This document shows positions 1-7,502 of a stretch of DNA of 64,000 nt, piece after piece. Position numbers and translations under genes: made by a program. The stretch is from assembly GCF_002929335.1 (NCBI RefSeq), contig NZ_PJIL01000021.1:1-64000 (forward strand), given 5' to 3'. Positions within the stretch are counted from its first letter, which is position 1. Each line of letters begins with the position of its first letter. This stretch comes from Arthrobacter sp. Y81 (GTDB taxonomy: Bacteria > Actinomycetota > Actinomycetes > Actinomycetales > Micrococcaceae). Under the pieces are notes generated by a model. The model searched no databases and was not told the DNA's origin. It was given only the letters and a program-made list of their open reading frames with translations.

Positions 1-258
1 CCGCAGCGCCGCCTGCCACACAGACGACACGGGTTACACCCAAGCCGGCGCTGCGGGCCCGCCCGGCGATAATGGCCGGCCCCGGACGGGCGGAACCTGC
101 ACCCCTCACTTCATATCGTCTAGCCACTGGGCTGGGTGCGTCCCGTCGTCGGGACCCTACGCCAGTTCACATGCTTGTTACGCAAGTGACAGAGCGCAAC
201 GTATGTGAGCAGTGATACATTCTGCTTGTGACAACTGGGGAACGTAAGGAGACAGCCC
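1..258. other. Upstream intergenic region
   Basis: No gene is recognised here. The end of the region carries the ribosome-binding site AAGGAG 7 nt before the ATG at 259. The short ORFs that overlap it on the minus strand have no ribosome-binding site or recognisable domain. Confidence 0.5.
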
Positions 259-828
259 ATGTTTGAAGGTGTCCCTGACGAGGATGCGTGGCGCAACTGC
301 ACCACGCTCGAAGGCGCTTGTGAACTGACGGCACGGTGGCTTGAGGGATCCCTCAGCTATGTGCCCGGTTATACGGCGCCGCAATATGCCGGAGAGAACG
401 GCCCGATGAGCGAGGCCCTGGCCGCGATCAACCGGCTCGGCTTCCTCACCGATGATTCGCAGCCCGGAACGGGCATGGCGGGCGGCAACATGCAGCGCGC
501 GTTTGTGAGCGGCCGCTGCACGGAACAGTCCGCAGCCGTCATTTCAGCGGTCCTGGTGGAAACCGACCTGGTGGTGCTGGTGTTCCCTCCGGGCGAATCC
601 GGCAACGGGCAGATCTGCGTGGCCCTGGAGGGGTCCAGGGAATTCACGTGGCTGGGAAGTTCCGGCGGGCCCTCCTACGCCCATGAAACCTACACGGACT
701 GGACCAACGAAACACTCGCCAAAGCGCTGGCCGAGTGCTGGGAGCTGCAGGTCTTTGATCCCGTCTGGGGCCGGAACTCCAAGCTGGTTCCCCTGCTGCA
801 GAAGGCCCTGATCACCGCCAGGGCCTGA
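259..828 (+). CDS. Conserved hypothetical protein, 189 aa (DUF6919-like)
   Basis: A cytosolic protein of 189 aa with no signal peptide or membrane segment. The start is supported by AAGGAG 7 nt upstream of the ATG. The pattern of WRNC near the N terminus, then GELTARWLEG-like, GY.APQ and ALAAINRLGFLTDDSQPG resembles an uncharacterised family common in Streptomyces and Arthrobacter (I believe DUF6919), but this is recalled, not searched. No catalytic motif can be named. It is followed by a perfect 20-bp hairpin and converges on the next gene. The function is unknown. Confidence 0.8.
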   Translation: MFEGVPDEDAWRNCTTLEGACELTARWLEGSLSYVPGYTAPQYAGENGPMSEALAAINRLGFLTDDSQPGTGMAGGNMQRAFVSGRCTEQSAAVISAVLVETDLVVLVFPPGESGNGQICVALEGSREFTWLGSSGGPSYAHETYTDWTNETLAKALAECWELQVFDPVWGRNSKLVPLLQKALITARA

Positions 829-844
829 GGCTCCGCAGATGTTT

Positions 845-893
845 GTGAAGGTTGGCAGCGCCCGGCAGTTCCGCGGGCGCTGCCAACCTTCAC
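845..893. terminator. Perfect 20-bp inverted repeat between convergent genes
   Basis: The arms 845-864 and 874-893 are perfectly complementary (GTGAAGGTTGGCAGCGCCCG and its complement) around a 9-nt loop. It lies between convergent genes ending at 828 and 924, so a bidirectional terminator is the simplest reading. There is no T tract on either side, which is unusual for an intrinsic terminator; it could instead be a copy of a dispersed palindrome. Confidence 0.55.
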
Positions 894-923
894 CTGTAGC
901 CTTTCACCACTGCGTCAGGGCCG

Positions 924-1478
924 CTATTTCGGACAGCTGTGGTCGGGATTGTACGCCGCGAACATGCCATCCGGATTGTCCTTCCAGACCCAGGCGTGCC
1001 GGGCGAACGTGCCGGGGAACGGACCGTCCTCGAACTTTAGGCCTGCGATTTCCGGCCGCTCCGTTGCCGTGGAAAGGAACTCGACGGCCACCAGCTTGTA
1101 CCGGCCGCGTTCGTTGGGCATGTACACGAGTACTTCGGGCTTGCGGGCCTGGGTCTTGTCGTCCAGCAGGTCCTTCTTCAGGTAGTGGAACCCCATGGCC
1201 CCGCTGCCGTCTGCCTTCTCGACGCATTCGCTGGCCTTCTCGTAGCCGTCCTCAATCGCGTTATCCAGCCACCGGTAGTCGTCAGTGACATTCCGCAGGG
1301 TCTTCACCAGCCGGCGCTGCTCGGAATTCTTCTTCCAGTCGTCACTCTTGTCCGAGCCGTTGTGCCCTGAACCTCCGCCCGAGCCCTCGTGTGCAACGGC
1401 GGCGCCCGGGGCAAGCCCCACCGCCAGAACGGCAGCGGCGACCATGGACATCATTCCTGTTTTGGTGCGAGACATCAT
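924..1478 (-). CDS. Secreted hypothetical protein, about 184 aa
   Basis: The N terminus MMSRTKTGMMSMVAAAVLAV followed by GLAPGAAVA is a clear Sec signal peptide with cleavage near AVA-HEG. The mature part starts with a Gly/Ser/His/Asp linker and continues into a soluble domain of about 140 residues with two cysteines (ECVEK and the C-terminal DHSCPK) that could form a disulfide. The start is chosen because GGAAAG lies 4-7 nt upstream of the double ATG; longer in-frame versions would bury the signal peptide. I do not recognise the family. It is convergent with the preceding gene. Confidence 0.75.
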   Translation of the reverse strand: MMSRTKTGMMSMVAAAVLAVGLAPGAAVAHEGSGGGSGHNGSDKSDDWKKNSEQRRLVKTLRNVTDDYRWLDNAIEDGYEKASECVEKADGSGAMGFHYLKKDLLDDKTQARKPEVLVYMPNERGRYKLVAVEFLSTATERPEIAGLKFEDGPFPGTFARHAWVWKDNPDGMFAAYNPDHSCPK

Positions 1479-1866
1479 TTTTCTTTCCAACCCTCTGAGA
1501 CCCGAGATTTGTTCTTTCGGTAAGGGATGCGAAGCATGGGAACAAGTTGCCCCACCCTCGTCAGGATGCCGGCCGGCCCGATGGGCACTGCCGGTGAATG
1601 AGCCGCCCTGATGCACGAAAACATCCATCGATTTGGGCGGCGGTATAAGTATGCTCCTCCCGCCAAAAAGTGCGCTAGACGCTACGCAAAGATAAATACA
1701 GGGGTATTTCGGCCCGTGTTTTCCACGGCGGAATGGCCGTTAACAGGAGTCCGCACTGGTACTGCAAAACGAGTACTGGAATTCGCGGGAAACGAGTGGT
1801 GAAGTGCCCAAAAGACGAGTACAGACCACTCTGTCTAGAAGAGTTACCGAGCCGTAGCGTAAGTGC
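1479..1866. other. Divergent intergenic region
   Basis: A region of 388 bp between the divergent genes at 1478 and 1867. It should hold the promoters for both. It is visibly more AT-rich than the flanks around 1640-1860. No repeat or RNA gene was recognised. Confidence 0.4.
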
Positions 1867-2031
1867 ATGATTAAGGACATAAAGGAAGCGATCCGCCGCT
1901 TCGTGGCGAGGAACATCGTTGCAGATGATCCGTACCCCGTCCGATCCTGGCTGGACCAGCAGAACATGCCGCCGGAAACCCGGCCCAACTTCACGCCGCC
2001 CATCAAGGACGCCAACGGGTGGCAGCACTAG
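1867..2031 (+). CDS. Small hypothetical protein, 54 aa
   Basis: An ATG ORF of 55 codons including TAG. It begins MIKDIKEAIRRFVARN, an amphipathic basic helix, then a Pro-rich tail (MPPETRPNFTPPIKDANG). There is no transmembrane segment. The ribosome-binding site is weak. Codon use is typical of the neighbourhood, with G/C in most third positions. It may be a conserved small actinobacterial protein, but I cannot name it. It converges on the RsbW-like gene. Confidence 0.5.
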   Translation: MIKDIKEAIRRFVARNIVADDPYPVRSWLDQQNMPPETRPNFTPPIKDANGWQH

Positions 2032-2083
2032 CCTGACCGTCACAAACGGCTTAACTGTGACCGTTGTCCGAAAAGGACGTGCC

Positions 2084-2515
2084 TCATACCGGAGTGCGGG
2101 TGCGGCTGAGCGACCAGAAGTTGGCGCCGTTGTGCCGTTCGTAAGTGAGGACGTCCACGGCGGCCTTTGCTATCGCGAGGCCGCGCCCGCTTTCTGCGAA
2201 GACGTCCGGCATGGCGGCCGACTCGATGTTTACGTGGGCAATGAGCCCGTCGTCCTTGAAGCGTGCGCCGAGCCGCTCCGGGTAGACCTCGAGGATGAGG
2301 TTGCAGAGTGTGCGGCCCTCATCGGAGCCGTGCCGGACGATGTTGGCCGCGATTTCGATGACCGCGATTTCGAACATCGCCCGGTCTGTCTCGGTAACAT
2401 CCGGTGAAGTACTCCACATTTCGGCCAAAAGATCGTGGACCTTGTCCAGACACTCGGGGTCCGCGCAGGCGTGGAGCTCATGGATCTGGAGACGGCCCTG
2501 GTTCATTGGAAGCAC
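2084..2515 (-). CDS. RsbW-like anti-sigma factor / serine kinase (HATPase_c_2)
   Basis: 143 aa, a single GHKL ATPase domain. The N box is EIAANIVRHG, the G1 box is DDGLIAHV, and GRGLAIAKAAVD is the G2-like loop. In the RsbW/SpoIIAB family such proteins bind a sigma factor or effector and phosphorylate a STAS partner. The gene overlaps the end of the STAS gene by 13 bp and is last in the GH26-GT2-STAS-RsbW operon, so the partner pair is encoded together. No sigma factor gene is visible nearby, so the target may be the glycosyltransferase output or a distant regulator. Confidence 0.85.
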   Translation of the reverse strand: MLPMNQGRLQIHELHACADPECLDKVHDLLAEMWSTSPDVTETDRAMFEIAVIEIAANIVRHGSDEGRTLCNLILEVYPERLGARFKDDGLIAHVNIESAAMPDVFAESGRGLAIAKAAVDVLTYERHNGANFWSLSRTRTPV

Positions 2516-2844
2516 TCCTCAACACTGTCGTGGGACTGCAGGATGCGGTCCAGGCCGGTCAGCTCCAGCACCATGGTGACCTGTGTCCCGGCGCGGGCGA
2601 TGCGGAGGTCCCCGCCGGCCGAGCGGGCGGTTTTGAGGCCGGCGATCAGCGCTCCGAGGCCTGACGAGTCCACGAAATCCGTGCCCGCGAGATCAACGAC
2701 CAAGTGGGAGCGCCCGTCCCCGTGGACAATGTGCGTCACCAGGTCCCGAAGTTTGGGGGCGGAAACCATGTTCAGGCGCCCGCTGACGCGGATCACGGCC
2801 CCTTCGGGGCCGGATAGTTCGACGTCAAATTCCACTGTTTTCAA
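2503..2844 (-). CDS. STAS-domain anti-anti-sigma factor
   Basis: 113 aa, a single STAS domain (SpoIIAA/RsbV type). The phosphorylatable serine lies in FVDSSGLGALIAG. It starts ATG at 2844, overlapping the end of the glycosyltransferase gene by 20 bp, and overlaps the RsbW-like gene downstream, so translation is coupled. In the family, the unphosphorylated form binds the RsbW-like kinase and releases its target. Placement behind a polysaccharide synthase suggests the switch senses or controls exopolysaccharide production (inference). Confidence 0.88.
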   Translation of the reverse strand: MKTVEFDVELSGPEGAVIRVSGRLNMVSAPKLRDLVTHIVHGDGRSHLVVDLAGTDFVDSSGLGALIAGLKTARSAGGDLRIARAGTQVTMVLELTGLDRILQSHDSVEECFQ

Positions 2845-4771
2845 CTCCTTCCGTAGGGGTGAATCCTTTGTAGAGGGCCGCGCGGATGATCACGCTGAGG
2901 ATCAGCAGGTCAAATACGACCCAGGCGATGTTGACGAGCGTTCCGGCGGGGGCGCCCAGGCCCGTGAACATCCGGACGAGCCCGGTTACTGCCGCCACAA
3001 CCAGGGCTGCGATGGCGACCAGCTGGGGCCGGATCAGGGACCATGGGGGGCCTCCGTCCTGCCGGGTTTTAGGGGTGACGGCGAAGCCGAGGTCGCGCCC
3101 GAACAGGACGTTGGCGGCCGCCGTCGTGCAGGCTTTGATCCAGACAGGGAAGAGGGCCAGGCTGTACTGCTGTCCCCGCCAGGTTTTCCGGCCCCGGGCA
3201 GCGACGAAGAACAGCATCTGGTTCATCACAAGGAACGGGATAAGCCTGGCGAAGAAGTCGACGCTGAACGCATCCACGGGCATCACTCCGAAGCACAGGA
3301 ATATGATGGGGGCCGCGATGTAGACGACGGCCGCGAAGCCCGAGAGGTAGCTCCACATCGTGGAGAAGTACATCAGGCGCTGCCCCAGGCTGAGACCCCG
3401 CTGGAGCAGGGGGTTTTCGCGAAGGAACACCTGCATGGTGCCCTGCGCCCAGCGCAGCCGCTGGGTCAGCATGGTGCGCAGGTCCTCGGGGGCCAGACCT
3501 TTGGCCTGGATCTCATGATGGTAAACACTCTCCCAGCCCTGGGTGTGGAGGCGCATACAGGTGGCCATGTCCTCGGTCACCGAGTTCGTGGCCATCGGCA
3601 TGACAGGCAGGGCCTCCTCGGAACGGTCCACGTCCAGCGCCTGGACCATTTCGCGCACTGATTCTATGGCGCCGATGGGTGACCAGTCCCGGCGTGCGAG
3701 GCGGTCGATGACGTCGTCGCCGATGTACGCGCCGGTCCCGCCGTCTCGGGATAGTCGTGCGATCTCGTCCAGGTCTGCCAGAAGTGCAGCGACGTCGACC
3801 GTGACGATGCTTTTGGATGCGGCATCGACCTTTCGCTGGAAGTCATAGGTGACGTTCGCGACCGGCTTGTTTTCGTGCAGTTCCTTTCGTGCGCTGCGGA
3901 CGGCCTGGCCGACGTCGTTCAATGCCCGGTTTACGTGGGGGCCGGTGGCGGCGTGTTCGGCGCGTGCCTTGGTGATGACCTTGTCGGCGGCCTTGAGTGT
4001 CTGCTGAACGGTGGTGCGGACGCCTTGGACGTAGCCGGTGATTCCGATCTGCATGAGGGCCTCACGTCGGATCATTGCGTTGGAGCCGCAGAAGAATGCG
4101 GCGTTCCAGCCGTCCTTGCCTTGCTGGATGGGACCGTAGAACAAGGGTGCCTGGCTTCCGAGGATGTCTTCGTCGGTGACGTTGTGAAACCATTGCGGGG
4201 TCTGGACCAGGGCGACCTTTTCGTTGTTGAAGTGGCCCAGCATGCTGTGCACGATTTCCGGTTCCGGGACCTGATCGGCGTCCAGGATGAGGAGGAATTC
4301 ACCCTGTGTTGCGGCGAGGGCGTTGTTGAGGTTGCCTGCTTTCGCGTGCCGGGGGTGGTTTTCCCAGTCGGGGGAGCGGGTGATGTAGCCGATGCCGGCG
4401 TTCTCGGCTGCACGTTTCATGGCGGGCCGGGCGCCGTCGTCGAGGATCCAGGTCTTGTGCGGGTAGCTGATGCGGCTGGCGGCGAGGGCTGTGGTCATGA
4501 CCAGGCTGATGGGCTCGTTGTAAGTGGTGATGAAGGCATCCACCGTGAGGTCCTCGGGCGGGGCGGGAGGGGTGTCGCGGACGCGTAGCTTCCACATGGT
4601 GACTCCGAACAGGAAGGCATCGATCAGGCTGTACGTTTCGACTATGACCAGCGGCACGCTGATCCAGGCAGCAGACCAGTTCACGGAAAACAACCACCGC
4701 CATGCCATGTAGTTCACGCCCAGGATCATGGTCACTGTGGTGAGGATCCTGACAACGAGTTGATGGTTCAA
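2825..4771 (-). CDS. Cellulose-synthase-like membrane glycosyltransferase, family 2
   Basis: About 648 aa. Two N-terminal membrane helices (about residues 8-55) precede a GT-A domain with DDGARP, DADQVPEPE and QTPQWFHNV, then TED (SVTEDM) and QRLRW, followed by five or so C-terminal membrane segments. This is the BcsA-like order for processive beta-glycan synthases using a nucleotide sugar. An unusual insertion of roughly 140 mostly helical residues separates the GITGYVQGV region from TED. The start is taken at TTG 4771, which overlaps the GH26 stop as TTGA; a GTG or ATG about 30-45 nt further in is possible. The open frame extends far upstream but only as an antisense-like shadow of the GH26 gene. 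No PilZ domain was seen. Confidence 0.85.
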   Translation of the reverse strand: MNHQLVVRILTTVTMILGVNYMAWRWLFSVNWSAAWISVPLVIVETYSLIDAFLFGVTMWKLRVRDTPPAPPEDLTVDAFITTYNEPISLVMTTALAASRISYPHKTWILDDGARPAMKRAAENAGIGYITRSPDWENHPRHAKAGNLNNALAATQGEFLLILDADQVPEPEIVHSMLGHFNNEKVALVQTPQWFHNVTDEDILGSQAPLFYGPIQQGKDGWNAAFFCGSNAMIRREALMQIGITGYVQGVRTTVQQTLKAADKVITKARAEHAATGPHVNRALNDVGQAVRSARKELHENKPVANVTYDFQRKVDAASKSIVTVDVAALLADLDEIARLSRDGGTGAYIGDDVIDRLARRDWSPIGAIESVREMVQALDVDRSEEALPVMPMATNSVTEDMATCMRLHTQGWESVYHHEIQAKGLAPEDLRTMLTQRLRWAQGTMQVFLRENPLLQRGLSLGQRLMYFSTMWSYLSGFAAVVYIAAPIIFLCFGVMPVDAFSVDFFARLIPFLVMNQMLFFVAARGRKTWRGQQYSLALFPVWIKACTTAAANVLFGRDLGFAVTPKTRQDGGPPWSLIRPQLVAIAALVVAAVTGLVRMFTGLGAPAGTLVNIAWVVFDLLILSVIIRAALYKGFTPTEGVENSGI

Positions 4772-6090
4772 GGAGAGGAGTTCCGGGCCGCCAGGGCAGC
4801 GGCGAGGGCGTTCGCCGAGGATGTGGAGCTGTTGATTCGCCAGTCGACTTCCTTGTTGTGGTGGAACCAAACAAATGCTGTGATGTCGGACTGGGCCGCG
4901 AGGTAGGACACCAGGGCGGTGTTCCAGTCCGCCTTGGAGCCTCCGGCTTCGGCGGACGCAGTCTCCGAGATAATGATCGGCTTGCCCGGCGCGAGGTTGC
5001 GGAGTGCGGTCAGGCCGTCGCCGAACAGGGCCGAGGGCGAAGTCCAGGAGCTCCACGACACCGCGGTTCCCCAGTTGTAGCCGTCCAGGGCCACCACGTC
5101 GACGTAGCCGGCGCCGGGATAGAGCCCGGAGAGCGGCGTGGAGCCCCAGTACGGAACGTTCGGGCTCCAGACCCACTGCACGTTGGTCGCACCGGTGGCG
5201 GCGACGACGTCGTGCACGTGGCGCCACGCGGCCGCGTAGTCCCCGGCCTGGTTGCCGTTTGCGGACTCGGCCCAGGGGTACCAATTGCCGTTCATTTCGT
5301 GGGCGAACCTCAGCATGACCGGCTTGCCCCAGGATGCCAGCGCGTTGCCCCACTGCTGGATGTAGGTGTCGTAGTCGCCGGCGGTAATGCGGTCCAGGGC
5401 GTAGGCCGGCTGGTTGGCGCCGTTTCCTGTCCAGAGCCACGGCTCCCATGTGACGAGGCTGGTGGCACCGCGTGCATCCACGGCGTTAAGGTCAGCGATT
5501 GGCGCGGCCTGGCCGAAGTCCTTGTACGACATGACGATGGACGGGCTTTCGTTGACCAGTGTGCCGACGGCGTCCAGTTCGGTGGCAGCCAAGGGACCAC
5601 CCGGCGTCGACACGCCGAACCGGAGCGGATCGGAGCTGATGAGCGGCGTGGCTGTTGCCGCCGTCGTTGTCCGGGCGGCCATCGTGACCGGGGCTGTGGC
5701 TGCCGCCATTGCGCCGGAGGCGCTCTCCCGGCCCGCGCTGATCGAGGCGGGGCTGTAGGTGACGGTGTAGGGGGCGGAGGCCGACGCCTTTCCTGTGTGG
5801 GCGGTGACGAGCACCGTTGCCTCAGTGCTGAGGGGGATCGTCAAGGCCGCAGTGAAGGATCCGTTGGCTTTGGTGGTGAACGGGACACTGCTCGGTCCGG
5901 CCGTCAGGGTTCCGGAGGCCTGGCGGGCGAATCCTGCACCCGTCACAGTGACGGATGATCCGCCGGGGCCGGCGGAAGCGTCCAGCGTGATCCCTGCCCG
6001 GCCCCCGGCCTCGGCGGGGACGGCGAGGCCAAACAGCACCGCCAGCGATAGAACGAGACCGGTCACGGCAAATCGAAGATAACGGCGCAT
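4768..6090 (-). CDS. Secreted glycoside hydrolase family 26
   Basis: About 440 aa. A signal peptide (RRYLRFAVTGLVLSLAVLFG, cleaved near AEA) is followed by an Ig/IPT-like domain (about residues 35-110), a Ser/Ala/Thr linker and a GH26 catalytic domain. The acid/base glutamate is in RFAHEMNGNWYPW and the nucleophile in IIISETAS; FVWFHHNKEVDW is the typical end. GH26 enzymes cleave beta-mannan or mixed-linkage glucan. It is the first gene of the operon with the GT2 synthase, so it probably trims or releases the polymer made by that synthase (inference). GTG at 6096, 5 nt after GGGGAG, is an alternative start. Confidence 0.88.
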   Translation of the reverse strand: MRRYLRFAVTGLVLSLAVLFGLAVPAEAGGRAGITLDASAGPGGSSVTVTGAGFARQASGTLTAGPSSVPFTTKANGSFTAALTIPLSTEATVLVTAHTGKASASAPYTVTYSPASISAGRESASGAMAAATAPVTMAARTTTAATATPLISSDPLRFGVSTPGGPLAATELDAVGTLVNESPSIVMSYKDFGQAAPIADLNAVDARGATSLVTWEPWLWTGNGANQPAYALDRITAGDYDTYIQQWGNALASWGKPVMLRFAHEMNGNWYPWAESANGNQAGDYAAAWRHVHDVVAATGATNVQWVWSPNVPYWGSTPLSGLYPGAGYVDVVALDGYNWGTAVSWSSWTSPSALFGDGLTALRNLAPGKPIIISETASAEAGGSKADWNTALVSYLAAQSDITAFVWFHHNKEVDWRINSSTSSANALAAALAARNSSP

Positions 6091-6455
6091 ACCCACAAAC
6101 ACTCCCCAGCAATTCGTGAAATTTCCGCCCTGCTTCAGGGTCAGTTATGCCGCACGGGGCGGCCGCAGCCAGGTGCCCGCAAGAATTTTCACTCAACGTA
6201 TCCTTGGAGGCACCCGGGGCGTTGTATCCCCGTTTCCGGCACTCCCGGATGCGTGGAAAAGACATTCCCAGACAATGAGTACCAGAGGCTCCGGCGGACA
6301 AACAGAGCCACGGTGCGTCCTCGGCAAACCCTGCGCAGTTCCTGTGGCAACGCACGCGAATTCCTGCGATTGGGACAATTGTTCGTCAGGTGCACGGCCT
6401 TGGCTCGGCGCCGCGAATGTATTCATTGTTTGTCTTTGGCCGGCGAGTGTGATGG
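6091..6455. other. Promoter region of the polysaccharide operon
   Basis: A region of 365 bp upstream of the GH26 gene and downstream of the receiver gene, both on the minus strand. No credible ORF or strong hairpin was recognised. It must contain the operon promoter, but no sigma-specific motif could be assigned. Confidence 0.35.
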
Positions 6456-6830
6456 TCAGGTTGGGCTCTTGGCCGGGCACAGCCGGTCGGCGAGGATTCT
6501 CAGTTCCCGGGGGCGGAACGGCTTGACCAAATACCCTGACGCTCCCGCGGACAGACCGTCCATTTCGTCACTGATCCGGGCTCGGGCAGTGAGCATAAGA
6601 ATCGGGACCGCCGTGATTCCCCTGAGGCCCTGTGCGACGTGAAGCCCGTCGATGTCGGGAAGTCCGAGGTCCAGAGTGATGAGGGCCGGATCCAGTGCGG
6701 CTGCAGCATCAAGCCCCTCCATTCCGGAACGGGCCACATGGACCTCGAAGCCGGCTTGGGACAGGATAAAAGTAACAAGATCTGCGATGTCCGCGTCATC
6801 TTCGATGACGAGGCAGATACCTCTGGACAC
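6456..6830 (-). CDS. Stand-alone response regulator receiver (CheY-like)
   Basis: 124 aa consisting only of a receiver domain. The acidic pocket is IEDDAD, the phosphoacceptor aspartate lies in LITLDLGLPDIDG, the conserved Thr in MLTARAR and the Lys in YLVKPF. There is no output domain and no histidine kinase beside it. It lies upstream of the polysaccharide operon in the same orientation, 365 bp away, so it could signal to that operon's STAS/RsbW switch or act as a phosphorelay intermediate (inference). Confidence 0.88.
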   Translation of the reverse strand: MSRGICLVIEDDADIADLVTFILSQAGFEVHVARSGMEGLDAAAALDPALITLDLGLPDIDGLHVAQGLRGITAVPILMLTARARISDEMDGLSAGASGYLVKPFRPRELRILADRLCPAKSPT

Positions 6831-7220
6831 AGGATCCTCCGATTCTTGCTAATTGTCACAGTTTAGCGCCGCCGAAAGATGGAATGCTCTAACAAACCCG
6901 GCGCTCAAACAGCGATGCTAAGGAAATGCTAAAAGGCGCAGCTGCTGCTGGCCTACGTGGGGCTGGCGGCGCCGGGCGCCGCGACCGCCGTCGTGGTGGT
7001 CATGGCGCTGCGGCGCTGAGTGCGGACCCTGAGCAAAACCGGTATCCGGTTGACAGGATTTGTCGAGCGGTTTACCGGATTGGACACGTTGTTGTCCGAC
7101 CATTAGGGTAATGAGCGATCCGCTATGGGGGATCTCACAGTTCGTTGCCGGCCGTTCGCCTGAAGAGTCTTCACGTAACGGGACAGCTCGAATGCAACGA
7201 CGCATCCTGGAGGTAATTCC
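6831..7220. other. Intergenic region before the small membrane genes
   Basis: 390 bp. It contains a short frame at about 6932-7019 that would encode a hydrophobic stretch ending ATAVVVVMALRR, but a stop precedes it and no start codon with a ribosome-binding site is present, so it may be a gene remnant. A small palindrome AACCGGTATCCGGTT lies at about 7039. Otherwise nothing was recognised. Confidence 0.35.
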
Positions 7221-7358
7221 GTGGCCCTGAGTGATTACGCCTTTGCGCTGTGCGTCCTGATGGGAACCCTTGTCATTCCGTTCACCGCTTTATACCTGTT
7301 GCTCCGCCTGAAGCGCGGCGCCGCGACGAAGCCCGTTCCTGTGAAGGTCCGCCAGTAA
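7221..7358 (+). CDS. Small single-pass membrane protein, 45 aa
   Basis: GTG start with CTGGAGG 7 nt upstream. The sequence begins MALSDYAFALCVLMGTLVIP and continues FTALYLLLRLKRG, giving one hydrophobic helix followed by a basic Lys/Arg-rich tail, as in an N-out single-span protein. The stop overlaps the start of the next small gene as TAATG, so the two are translationally coupled. The family is unknown; the size and coupling resemble auxiliary subunits of membrane complexes, but no partner is evident in this window. Confidence 0.6.
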   Translation: MALSDYAFALCVLMGTLVIPFTALYLLLRLKRGAATKPVPVKVRQ

Positions 7359-7477
7359 TGCCGTACATAGACATCAACCCGCACCGCTCCGGCCCCAAAT
7401 GGCCGGGGTACGTGCTGCTCGGCATTCTCCTGGTACTCACCGCCGCCGTCGTGGTTGCAGCACTGTTCCGGGGCTAA
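7358..7477 (+). CDS. Small single-pass membrane protein, 39 aa
   Basis: It starts at the ATG that overlaps the stop of the preceding small gene (TAATG). The N terminus MPYIDINPHRSGPKWPG is polar and is followed by a helix (YVLLGILLVLTAAVVVAALF) and a two-residue RG end, so it is predicted to have one C-terminal membrane span. The two small proteins are probably made in equal amounts and may interact (inference). No homologous family was recognised. Confidence 0.6.
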   Translation: MPYIDINPHRSGPKWPGYVLLGILLVLTAAVVVAALFRG

Positions 7478-7502
7478 CGGTCCACGGACTCCGGCCGTCT
7501 GA

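Noticed and set aside
4772..5449. N-terminal extension of the GT2 gene up to 5449
   Set aside because: The extra 226 codons are an Arg-rich shadow of the GH26 gene in another frame. The domain starts near 4771.
6932..7019. Hydrophobic 28-codon frame ending VVVVMALRR
   Set aside because: A stop codon precedes it and no plausible start with a ribosome-binding site exists. Possibly a remnant.
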